DNA of 52,705 bases. It comes from an uncultured Bacilli bacterium. Its GTDB lineage: Bacteria; Bacillota_I; Bacilli_A; RF39; UBA660. The stretch lies in the NCBI GenBank assembly GCA_947630305.1, contig CANRHC010000003.1, forward strand, positions 1 through 52,705. Direction: 5' to 3'. The notes below the pieces were generated by a model, which worked only from the letters and a program-made list of their open reading frames with translations, ran no database searches and was not told where the DNA came from. Below are positions 42,329 through 50,236 of the stretch, piece by piece; position 1 is the stretch's first letter, and each line of letters begins with the position of its first letter. Made by a program: the position numbers and the translations under genes.

Positions 42329-42411
42329 AAGACGGGCACAGCACGAGCCACGGAAATTGTTGTTGTTGTTGCCGTTGTTGTTGTTGTTGAACCACGAGGA
42401 CGCAAGCCCTC
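42329..42411 (-). repeat. DGR template repeat (TR)
   Basis: The 83-nt segment matches VR outside one block (29 nt on one side, 22 on the other). On the minus strand the block reads (AAC)5 GGC (AAC)4 AAT in the VR phase. The flanking identical parts contain almost no adenine. This is the pattern expected of a template read by adenine-mutagenic reverse transcription. It does not encode part of a separate gene. Confidence 0.95.
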
Positions 42412-42480
42412 ACAAGAGCGTGAAATATAACCCGAAAAACTAATATCTATTATATAAAATTCAAATTAACAGTTCTAGAA

Positions 42481-42500
42481 TCGGGGGATAAATCCCCCGA
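42481..42500. promoter_or_regulatory. Hairpin/cruciform after the VR (DGR target-recognition type)
   Basis: TCGGGGGA/TCCCCCGA form a perfect 8-bp stem with a 4-nt loop, 16 nt past the stop codon of the VR-containing gene. DGR target genes of Bordetella and Legionella phage/plasmid systems have 8-bp stem/4-nt loop elements at this place. No such element is seen next to TR. A GGTGC/GCACC stem (42511-42524) spans the stop codon. Confidence 0.8.
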
Positions 42501-42515
42501 ACCCCCAATCGGTGC

Positions 42516-44753
42516 TTACGCACCTGTAGGTGGCTCAAAAGAAAGACGGGCACAGCACGAGCCACGGAAATCGCCGCCGTAGTAGTAGTAGAACCACGAG
42601 GACGCAAGCCCTCTTAAACCGCCCCTTCTAACACCTATATGTGTGCCTGATACATATTTCGAAAATTCAATTGGATCACATTCATAAGTACTAGAAGTAG
42701 CACCTATTTCTGAAGGTACTCTACCATAATTATTATCTAAAACTGATGTTTTTATATTTCCTGTTTTAGTAACAAAAGTAGATTGATTAGTATAACCACT
42801 AGTAGTACCTTGTCCATTAGCCGCAATTGTAGCATATGGTCTTTGAGTTTTTACATATAAAGTACCAGTAGCTGTATCATCATTTTTTGAAGTAACTAAA
42901 GTTCCGTCCATCATTTCAGCAAGCGGTTTAGAACGGTCTGAAAAATAATCTTCAATGTGCATAAATTTTACACATCCTGAAGTAGTATCTACAGCTATAG
43001 GTCCTGATTCAGCAAATAATCCTGTTTTTAGACTAGGTAAAGTACCTTCCGAGCCATAATTTACTTCACCGGCTCCTTGTCTACCTTTTCCTAAAACAGA
43101 ACAGTTTTCAGTTTTAAATATGATATTAAAAATCATATCTAACACCTGATATAAAGCCCATGTTGCTAAACCATAGTTTTCACCATTTTTAAGAGCTGTA
43201 TTTCTAATATCGAATGAACTTGATCTTGTTGAAGCAGGGAACATTACATTTTGTCCTGAAATACTTCTTAATTTAGTACCATCATTTGAACCTAAGAACA
43301 TAGCGATAAACTGGTTTTCTAATTCAGCACCTTCAGAATTGGTAAAGCCTAAAGGAACATAGCCATCTTTAGGACTATCTGTAATACTCATATATTCATA
43401 AGTACTATCACTCCAAAATCTAGTGTACATTTTTTCAACGCATACCATAGCGTTACCATCATAAGAAGTTTGGCCTATATCAGAATAATCACCATCAAGT
43501 TTTTTAGCATAGTTATAAGGATCTAGTAAATAATCAATAGTACCATTAGTTTTAAGCATAACAGGATAGATTTTTTCAAAGAAGAAAGTATCTAACCAAT
43601 CTCCGTAATTAACAGTTGAGCCTTCAACGCTTCCTGGTGTCATTCCTGTAGCGTCATCCTGATATTCAACACGTTCTGTAGGATCTTCAGTATTCTTGTT
43701 AATTCTAATGGTATAAACACCACCTATACTAAATCTAGCGTTATAACTCTTAGCTTCAGAAACATTTACTTTAACTGTTTTTTCAGGAAAATCATCACAG
43801 GTTAAAGTCCATTCACCCAGTTCACTTACTAAGAAAGTACAAGTTCTATTAGTAACAGTTTGTTCTAAAGTAGTATTATCTAATGTACATTTAAGAACTT
43901 TTCCATCTATTTTAGAATCAGTCTTAACTATAATCATAGGAATACCGCTTGAGCTTTCATCTATCTTAATTTCAGTAGAATAAGAAGTAGCTGAATCAAC
44001 ACTAACTGTTTGACTAATATAAGAATTGCCTTCTACCCCAATTGTCCATGTACCAGTTTTATGTACATTAAACTTAACATTAGTAGATAAAGCTTTTTCT
44101 TTATAAGTAGTACCTTCTTGTTTACAGGTTATAGTTGAACCTACTAAAGCACTAGGTAAACTTACTCTAATAGTTGCTGTAAATTCATAGAATTCAGCAA
44201 GCGTAATTAATGGATTTTCTACTTCAATAGTTAAAACTAAAGCGTCTAAATTGTTTTTAACAGTATAAGAACCGCCATCAGGAATAACTATATCTGCTAT
44301 ACCATTTTCTACAACAGCTGAATATTCTTGTGAATCAGCCTTATTAGTAGCTGTAAATGTTTTTCCTTCATATTTTGAATCACAAGTAACTCTAATTACA
44401 AGTGAAGCTGAACCAGTTCCATTTTCTTCTATCTCAGAAACTTGTTCTTTTAAATTTGAAATATCACTTTTATTAGTTTCAATATTTTGTGTGTTTGTAC
44501 TTACACTACTTTTTAAATTTGTTATATCAGTTGTGTTAGTACCTACACTAGATTCTAAATTTGTAACGTTACTCTCAATTGCTGATATTGAATCCTTAAT
44601 CCCCTTTACGGTGGTACTATCACCACCGTAAAGAGTTGTAGCGTCTTTTTGTGTTAAGAATTCTGATTGCAAAAGAGTATGTATTTCAGGAATATCTTCT
44701 TTTGTTAAAAAAGGATTTTCTTTTGATGATTCCCAATCATAAATTTTAGCCAT
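42516..44753 (-). CDS. Receptor-binding tail protein, DGR target (C-terminal VR)
   Basis: The 745-residue protein starts with a coiled-coil segment (residues 60-115: NLESSVGTNTTDITNLKSSV). Three tandem Ig-like beta domains follow (about 118-185, 192-265 and 272-345; note the repeated TCDSKYEGKTF and KTDSKIDGKVLKC). The C-terminal region ends in a C-type-lectin/FGE-like fold with HIGVRRGGLRG, the variable loop YYYYGGD (722-728), and FRGSCCARLSFE. It follows the fibre genes and is very likely the host-recognition tip. The start at 44753 follows AAAGGGGTG. Confidence 0.93.
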   Translation of the reverse strand: MAKIYDWESSKENPFLTKEDIPEIHTLLQSEFLTQKDATTLYGGDSTTVKGIKDSISAIESNVTNLESSVGTNTTDITNLKSSVSTNTQNIETNKSDISNLKEQVSEIEENGTGSASLVIRVTCDSKYEGKTFTATNKADSQEYSAVVENGIADIVIPDGGSYTVKNNLDALVLTIEVENPLITLAEFYEFTATIRVSLPSALVGSTITCKQEGTTYKEKALSTNVKFNVHKTGTWTIGVEGNSYISQTVSVDSATSYSTEIKIDESSSGIPMIIVKTDSKIDGKVLKCTLDNTTLEQTVTNRTCTFLVSELGEWTLTCDDFPEKTVKVNVSEAKSYNARFSIGGVYTIRINKNTEDPTERVEYQDDATGMTPGSVEGSTVNYGDWLDTFFFEKIYPVMLKTNGTIDYLLDPYNYAKKLDGDYSDIGQTSYDGNAMVCVEKMYTRFWSDSTYEYMSITDSPKDGYVPLGFTNSEGAELENQFIAMFLGSNDGTKLRSISGQNVMFPASTRSSSFDIRNTALKNGENYGLATWALYQVLDMIFNIIFKTENCSVLGKGRQGAGEVNYGSEGTLPSLKTGLFAESGPIAVDTTSGCVKFMHIEDYFSDRSKPLAEMMDGTLVTSKNDDTATGTLYVKTQRPYATIAANGQGTTSGYTNQSTFVTKTGNIKTSVLDNNYGRVPSEIGATSSTYECDPIEFSKYVSGTHIGVRRGGLRGLASSWFYYYYGGDFRGSCCARLSFEPPTGA
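42543..42613 (-). repeat. DGR variable repeat (VR)
   Basis: The 71-nt VR covers the 3' end of the receptor-binding gene. It is identical to TR except in the adenine-rich block, where it reads TAC x4, GGC, GGC, GAT (7 codons against 11 in TR). Every aligned substitution starts from a template adenine. The 12-nt length difference is whole-codon. Confidence 0.95.
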
Positions 44754-44786
44754 ATTCACCCCTTTGCATGTAGCTAAACTTAAAAT

Positions 44787-45383
44787 CTATTGAGTTAGAC
44801 CCTGTTGATAAGCTTCCTGAATATCTTGAGCTGTTGCTACTTGAATATCAGATTCTTTAATATAACCTTCTAAACTTATATGAGTTTGTGTATCATAGAA
44901 ACCATTTTCATCACATCCTTGAGTTCCTTCACCTAGGAAAATATAAACGTGGTTACTATCATCACTAATAATATAGCCTTGTCCTTTAGCAGCTGTATCT
45001 TTAAGAGTTGCTAAATCTTCTTTTGTTTTTACAGGATCATCAGCTAATTTCCACATATCTTGAGCTTTTTCACCTAGTTCAGTTAAAGTTCCTTCAAGTT
45101 CAGTAACTTTTGAAGCTTTAGCGTAAGTTGTATCAGCTACACTAGATTGAAGATATTTATCATCAGCATCACTTGTTTTCATATAATCAGAAAGTAGTGG
45201 ATTAACCTTTTCTGATAATTCTGAATCTTGAACAGCACCATCAACTTTAGCTTTATCAGCTGAAGTATAATCATTACTTGATAAAGCTTTACCTTCTTCT
45301 TTCTTAACAAAGGCTTTTTCAGTTTCCTTTGCTATTTCAGTAACATCATTTAGTTCGACAAATTTTTTGCCTTCTAAAGCCAT
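44787..45383 (-). CDS. Tail fibre-type protein
   Basis: The 198-residue protein has KALSSNDYTSADKAKVDGAV and a DDKYLQSSVADTTYAKASKV collar-like stretch common to tail fibres. A beta part follows (YIISDDSNHVYIFLGE). It ends with VATAQDIQEAYQQGLTQ, a motif also at the end of the upstream collar protein. It lies between the collar fibre and the receptor-binding protein and probably connects them. Confidence 0.78.
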   Translation of the reverse strand: MALEGKKFVELNDVTEIAKETEKAFVKKEEGKALSSNDYTSADKAKVDGAVQDSELSEKVNPLLSDYMKTSDADDKYLQSSVADTTYAKASKVTELEGTLTELGEKAQDMWKLADDPVKTKEDLATLKDTAAKGQGYIISDDSNHVYIFLGEGTQGCDENGFYDTQTHISLEGYIKESDIQVATAQDIQEAYQQGLTQ

Positions 45384-45409
45384 AATAAAAACACTCCTTT
45401 AAAAAATTT

Positions 45410-45450
45410 TTATTAAAAAAGGACTTAACAGAATTAACTGCTAAGTCCTT
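45410..45450 (-). terminator. Intrinsic terminator after the tail-collar gene
   Basis: AAGGACTTA/TAAGTCCTT with an inner GCAG/CTGT pairing is followed on the minus strand by TTTTTTAATA. The stop of the tail-collar gene lies inside the stem. Confidence 0.82.
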
Positions 45451-46057
45451 GTTTAAACGCATTTATAACTTCTTCAGTAGTAGCTACTTCATAATCAGGA
45501 TCATCATCACCACCGCCACTACCGCTCCAAGAAATACCCATAGCTTCTTGAATATCTTCTTCATCACATTCATATAGCGTTCTTTTATTGAATTCATCAT
45601 TGATAGTATCAAGAACAAATTCAGTTGTAGCAACTGTTATATTAGGATTAATTTGAACCCTAATAATATCAGCATGATCTACAGCTATATGAAAGTTGAT
45701 TAGCATATCATTATAATGATCGCTTTCACCTGTTAAAGCTGTTTTTGGTGTTTCTTCAATCGTTGCTATAGCTACTAAATCATCTTCTTCATTTAGAATT
45801 CCTATTTCTCGAACCATGAAGCCACCAACATCAGCTGGTATATGAGCTTGAAAAATTCCTTGTGTTTCATTAGTAGCGGTGTAATTTTCAATAGCTCCTC
45901 GCCATCTTTCATTCCTTAATTGTTCCTGATTAGCTGTAGGAACATATTCTGAACCACCACCATCACCAACTGCAATTTGCGTCCAATTACATTGTTGGTG
46001 TAAAAAAGAAGCTGTAGCTATATCACTTAGCCCAGCTTGAGTAATTAATGATCCCAT
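45434..46057 (-). CDS. Tail-collar fibre protein
   Basis: The 207-residue protein has the tail-collar N-terminal pattern (ITQAGLSDIATASFLHQQ, IAVGDGGGSEYVP) and VGGFMVREIGILNEEDDLVA, then FHIAVDHADIIRVQINPN. A glycine-rich hinge (SGSGGGDDD) and a C-terminal VATTEEVINAFKQGL follow. This family anchors fibres to the baseplate. Confidence 0.87.
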   Translation of the reverse strand: MGSLITQAGLSDIATASFLHQQCNWTQIAVGDGGGSEYVPTANQEQLRNERWRGAIENYTATNETQGIFQAHIPADVGGFMVREIGILNEEDDLVAIATIEETPKTALTGESDHYNDMLINFHIAVDHADIIRVQINPNITVATTEFVLDTINDEFNKRTLYECDEEDIQEAMGISWSGSGGGDDDPDYEVATTEEVINAFKQGLSS

Positions 46058-46076
46058 TTTCTATTTTGAACCTCTT

Positions 46077-46694
46077 TTACTTCTTTATAGGTTTAATATT
46101 AATTTTATTACCTATAACAATTCCACTAGCTGTATATGTTTCACCTTCAGGATCTAAGTCATGTTCTATAACTGGTAAAATAGTTATTTGTAAACCCATT
46201 CCCATAACAGTACAAGAATAAGCGGTTACTCGGCTTGTGATAAGCTGGTGAATAACTAATAAAATATTCATAGGAACTATTTCTCTTAATAATTCAACAA
46301 GAATATCAAGTTTAGTATTATTAGCTTCAGCTAAAGAAATAGTAAGTATTAAATCTTCAACCGTTAAGGTAAAACCGTCATAACCTAAAATACCCCCTAG
46401 TATTCTTCTTAATTGAATTTCAGAATAAGGGAGTTTAGCATTTAATTTAGCGATTACTCTATATCGGCGTTCTTCTAATGTATCTCTATGAGCTGGTGTA
46501 ATATTTAACAGCTCTTCAAATTTTGCTATTCCTTCTTCATTAGCTTCTTTTGGATATACATTTTTATTCCATTGATCTATATATTCATGAAGCTTTACAA
46601 ATTCAGGATCAATAGCCGCCGCTATTTCTTCATATTCTACATACTCTTTGAGAATATCATCCATCCAATCAAGAATACTAGGTATTTTACTCAT
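46077..46694 (-). CDS. Baseplate/tail protein (YmfQ, DUF2313-like)
   Basis: The 205-residue protein matches the DUF2313 family that follows baseplate J genes. It contains WNKNVYPKEANEEGIAKFEE, TPAHRDTLEERRYRVIAKL and SEIQLRRILGGILG. It overlaps the J gene by 8 nt. It is the P2 gpI counterpart at the baseplate edge. Confidence 0.85.
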   Translation of the reverse strand: MSKIPSILDWMDDILKEYVEYEEIAAAIDPEFVKLHEYIDQWNKNVYPKEANEEGIAKFEELLNITPAHRDTLEERRYRVIAKLNAKLPYSEIQLRRILGGILGYDGFTLTVEDLILTISLAEANNTKLDILVELLREIVPMNILLVIHQLITSRVTAYSCTVMGMGLQITILPVIEHDLDPEGETYTASGIVIGNKINIKPIKK

Positions 46695-47820
46695 TTATCG
46701 CTTCCTTAAATACTGGTATTTCATCAAACTTAAGATTTATATCTTCATTAGAACCGTTAATTGATATTGAACCCTGAACATAATCATGAATACCAGGTAT
46801 ATTAAATAAAATACTACCGATTTTATTTATTTGAATTGAAATAAAGCGTTCATCATAATTCTTTTGAATTGATTCCTGATAATTGTTTGTATCACCCCAA
46901 GTTTTTATTAAATCAGTAAAATAGTTCTTAAACTGTTCTTCAACTTCATCTTTAACATCCCTATAAGAATAATCAGGATCAAAATCAAGTTGAAAGTTAA
47001 TTTTCAAGTCTATTCCTTTAGCACTTCTAACTAAAGTATCGTGGCCTATCGGAACAATACCAGTACCACAATTATCAATTTCAGGCGGTTCAGTTATATC
47101 TAAAGGCCTTAGAGTTTCTTGAACCTGTTCTACCAGTTCTTCACTAGCAACCCCAAAATTTGAATCAACTATAATTACATCAACACTCCCCTCACCTCTA
47201 GGACAACGGATAATTTTACAATCACCAACACCAGCTATAGCGTTAACTTCTTCAATATAATCTAAAGCATTACCGCCAAAAGCTTCACCAGCAATTGATT
47301 GAATAACACGTTTTCTAAATGTTTCAGTTTCTTCAACTTCTTCACCTGGTATTAAAAGAGCTGTAATATTAGCCGATCTAAAACCTTGTAAAGAAAAAAC
47401 TGGTAACAATTGGCCGAAAGTACGATTACCAATTGTACCAGCTTCTTCACATCTTAAGTTATATTTAACATTGTTTATCTTTTCTATAACAGTATAGAAT
47501 ATTTGATTGTAGGTAAATCTAGAACCTATTTCTATTTCAATACCTTCATCACAAATAAAATCAGCCTGAACTATAGCATAAGTAGCTGAATAAGGAACAA
47601 GGTTATAGGTATCAGCATGTTTTATTAAATGTTCTCTATCAGCTGTTGTTATAAAGGCGTTTTTAATAGTTTCTTCTAAGTCTTTATAAACAACTTCAAA
47701 TTCATTAGCGGCCGCCGCTAATGATTCCCATAATAAAGAACCTTCAGATTTATCAACATCATTTCTAGCTTTATTCATCATTTCTTCTAGAATGGTTAAA
47801 TAATCTTTATCTTCAAACAT
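46687..47820 (-). CDS. Baseplate J-like protein (XkdT)
   Basis: The 377-residue protein has the Baseplate_J layout: MLEEM...SEGSLLWESLAAAANE near the N-terminus, GSRFTYNQIFYTVIEK, ETFRKRVIQSIAGEAFGGNA, and GEGSVDVIIVDSNFG in the C-terminal domain. It forms the baseplate wedge of the contractile tail. Confidence 0.92.
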   Translation of the reverse strand: MFEDKDYLTILEEMMNKARNDVDKSEGSLLWESLAAAANEFEVVYKDLEETIKNAFITTADREHLIKHADTYNLVPYSATYAIVQADFICDEGIEIEIGSRFTYNQIFYTVIEKINNVKYNLRCEEAGTIGNRTFGQLLPVFSLQGFRSANITALLIPGEEVEETETFRKRVIQSIAGEAFGGNALDYIEEVNAIAGVGDCKIIRCPRGEGSVDVIIVDSNFGVASEELVEQVQETLRPLDITEPPEIDNCGTGIVPIGHDTLVRSAKGIDLKINFQLDFDPDYSYRDVKDEVEEQFKNYFTDLIKTWGDTNNYQESIQKNYDERFISIQINKIGSILFNIPGIHDYVQGSISINGSNEDINLKFDEIPVFKEAINE

Positions 47821-48235
47821 TTACCTGTCCCTCATAAGTAAATTCACCAAAACAAGAAGTTATTAAACAAGAAAATTTTAATATTCTGTTATGGTTTAAT
47901 TTTTCAAATTCAAAATCAGTAACGTTCAAGATTCTTTCATCCCAAGCTAAAGCATTTTTAATAGTATCAGGTAATTTAGCTTTTACTAAATCTGTATCCA
48001 TACCGAAAAACTTTTGAGCTTCAACACCAAAACCATTGGTATGAATAAAGCTACTTTTATTTTCAATATTTAAATGAATAAATACAGCCTGTTTTACAGC
48101 TTCTAGATCATCTATTAATTCACTGGTTACTCTTTTTTTGTCTTTATCTAATTTCCAAGTTTTAGAGGTTCTAATTTTTAAAGATAAATCTTCAGGATCA
48201 ATAAAACTAGCATTCCTTAAAGTTTCAGATAGCAT
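47813..48235 (-). CDS. Baseplate wedge protein (XkdS/DUF2634-like)
   Basis: The 140-residue protein lies just before baseplate J and has the gp25/DUF2634 pattern: AVKQAVFIHLNIENKSSFIH, GMDTDLVKAKLP and ILKFSCLITSCFGEFTYEG. It overlaps the next gene by 8 nt. Confidence 0.85.
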   Translation of the reverse strand: MLSETLRNASFIDPEDLSLKIRTSKTWKLDKDKKRVTSELIDDLEAVKQAVFIHLNIENKSSFIHTNGFGVEAQKFFGMDTDLVKAKLPDTIKNALAWDERILNVTDFEFEKLNHNRILKFSCLITSCFGEFTYEGQVNV

Positions 48236-48534
48236 TATAACCTCCCTAAAACTAAGTACTTTTGTCCGCCTGGTTTTTGTAAAACTATAACTCTATCACC
48301 TGTTTTTAATGAATTGTCTATAGTTATTTGTCCTGAAACAGCCCCTGAAACATTAACAGTATAACTTTTTAATGATTCAGGAATAATACATAAACTTTCA
48401 GGAATAGGCCCTTGTGAATTATCTAATTGAATAGTTGTAGGTGAAGCCATAGTAGCAAAATAATAATTTGTAGGACGGGTACTACCAGTATATTGACTAA
48501 TTAATTTTTTTAATTTATTACCTGTATTACTCAT
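48235..48534 (-). CDS. XkdR/DUF2577-like tail protein
   Basis: The 99-residue protein has an OB-like beta pattern (YFATMASPTTIQLDN, LKTGDRVIVLQKPGGQKYLV) typical of DUF2577 proteins at the tail tip/spike. It shares 1- to 4-nt overlaps with its neighbours. Confidence 0.85.
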   Translation of the reverse strand: MSNTGNKLKKLISQYTGSTRPTNYYFATMASPTTIQLDNSQGPIPESLCIIPESLKSYTVNVSGAVSGQITIDNSLKTGDRVIVLQKPGGQKYLVLGRL

Positions 48535-49583
48535 TCAGGAAAACTCCAATCAGGTGATCTATTATCCCAATCGTTAACCATTTTAATTAAGCTACAAGTT
48601 AAATCCATATCATGATAGCCAGCTTTAAAATGGTGTTTAACAGATTCTACTTTAAACCAACCCCTTATATATTCCATATTATCTTCACTATAAAAATCAG
48701 CTCTAATAGGTGTACCACCTCTAACAGTAATATCACCTTGACAACCTGTAACTGATAAACTTATTGAAGTTAAATCAATTTCATCTAGTAAATTTTGAGC
48801 TATAACAGTAGGATTTTCACCTTCTTGAACATTAACATTCTTATTTATTGTGCCAAAAATACTTTCTAAACCTTCATTTTTAACAATAGTATATTTCTTT
48901 TCAGCGTCCCCTTCATTACTCTTATTGACTTCTTCAACAGCTGTAACTTGAGTATAAATATCAGTATTATCTTCATCATAGCCATAGCCTGTTATATAAC
49001 CGCCTGAAGCTATAATATGAGATTCTTCAGCAAGCCATTTTTGCGAGTGAAAACATAAATTTCCACAGTCATCCCATAAATAAAAATATTTATTAGCATT
49101 TTGAGCTGTTAACTCTATAGCTTTATGAATAATATCTAGCCAAGTTGTTTCTTCAACTCTTACTGGTATCTGATATTCAGAATCCATTAAATGAGGGGGA
49201 TCAACCATAGCTAAATTATTTGCTTTAGCTACATAACTTACTACTTCAGTAGCTGTTTTATTTTCATATACGTAAGTTGTTTCAGATTTATTTAAAATGT
49301 GAATTTGATCGTATGCAGTTACTGAACACCACGGTCCTTCTTTATGAGTTTTTCTAATTTGTCCTAAAAACTGATTGTGTCCCCCATCTAGAACAAATTT
49401 AATTACATCCCCTCTTTCAGCTGTTATTTCATCTCGGTAAATATCACAAGTAAGAACTGAAGCTACATTAGGCTCTCTAGTAATATCCACGCTTTCTTTT
49501 ACAGCACAGTCATACCAAACACCAGTTGTGTGTTTCATAAGTTTAACTTTAATATCTTGTGAACCTATTGGATTTAAAGCCAT
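48531..49583 (-). CDS. Tail hub protein (XkdQ/late control D-like)
   Basis: The 350-residue protein has the tail-hub layout: ITREPNVASVLTCDIYRDEI near the N-terminus, DVIKFVLDGGHNQFLGQIR, TEVVSYVAKANNLA in the middle, and GWFKVESVKHHFKAGYHDMD near the end. It forms the hub at the base of the tube. GGGGGGC precedes the ATG. Confidence 0.88.
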   Translation of the reverse strand: MALNPIGSQDIKVKLMKHTTGVWYDCAVKESVDITREPNVASVLTCDIYRDEITAERGDVIKFVLDGGHNQFLGQIRKTHKEGPWCSVTAYDQIHILNKSETTYVYENKTATEVVSYVAKANNLAMVDPPHLMDSEYQIPVRVEETTWLDIIHKAIELTAQNANKYFYLWDDCGNLCFHSQKWLAEESHIIASGGYITGYGYDEDNTDIYTQVTAVEEVNKSNEGDAEKKYTIVKNEGLESIFGTINKNVNVQEGENPTVIAQNLLDEIDLTSISLSVTGCQGDITVRGGTPIRADFYSEDNMEYIRGWFKVESVKHHFKAGYHDMDLTCSLIKMVNDWDNRSPDWSFPE

Positions 49584-49598
49584 TTTGTAGCCCCCTAA

Positions 49599-50231
49599 CT
49601 AAGTTGTAGTACCATTTTGCAAGCTTTCCCACTCTTTACGGCGTGAAGCTAAATGTTCAGCTCTTTCTAAATCTTCAGCTGTAGCTGTACCAACAGCCTG
49701 TTGAACAGCCCCTTTTATTTCAGCACTCCATCCTGTCGCTTCACCAGCTACTAGTAAATGGTGTCTTTCTGATGAAGGTGAATAAGGTAATTCCTGATTC
49801 TTTTGAGGATGATATTCAACAAAAGTAACTGAAAAAGTATAATCATTTAAATCATCATAATCTTCTATATATGAATAATCTTGAAGTAAAACAGTAACAC
49901 AAGTAGAAGGCTGTCCATGAGTTCTAATAATAGTTAAACCTATGGGCTCTCTATCTTCTTTAATCTGCCATACTAAATCCGTATAATATCTAATTCCTTT
50001 TAAAGCGTCTTTAAAAGTAAAAGGATAAGCTTCTTTAGTAATAGAAAATTCAAATTTAAAAGTTTGAGCCCCATCTAATTGTGCTATTGTGAATGGTCTA
50101 CCATTAACAAGTTTTTCTTCTATTGTATTATCAGCATTACTGATAGTTATACTAGCAGGAGTTTGAGGGAGTAGAATATCTTCATCCTTAACTGTTAAAT
50201 ACACTTTATAAATATCTGATATAACGTTCAT
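49599..50231 (-). CDS. XkdP-like baseplate protein
   Basis: The 210-residue protein begins like XkdP (YKVYLTVKDEDILLPQTPAS, VNGRPFTIAQLDGAQTFKFE, FTFKDALKGIRYYTDLVW). Many XkdP proteins end in a LysM wall-binding domain; none is visible here, and the C-terminus is instead alanine-rich and helical. It follows the tape measure gene by 5 nt. Confidence 0.82.
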   Translation of the reverse strand: MNVISDIYKVYLTVKDEDILLPQTPASITISNADNTIEEKLVNGRPFTIAQLDGAQTFKFEFSITKEAYPFTFKDALKGIRYYTDLVWQIKEDREPIGLTIIRTHGQPSTCVTVLLQDYSYIEDYDDLNDYTFSVTFVEYHPQKNQELPYSPSSERHHLLVAGEATGWSAEIKGAVQQAVGTATAEDLERAEHLASRRKEWESLQNGTTT

Positions 50232-50236
50232 CTATT

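Noticed and set aside
42329..42411. TR as a simple microsatellite or sequencing artefact
   Set aside because: The near-exact flanking match to VR, adenine-only differences, an adjacent DGR RT and the target hairpin together fit a retroelement far better. The exact repeat number could still be an assembly error.
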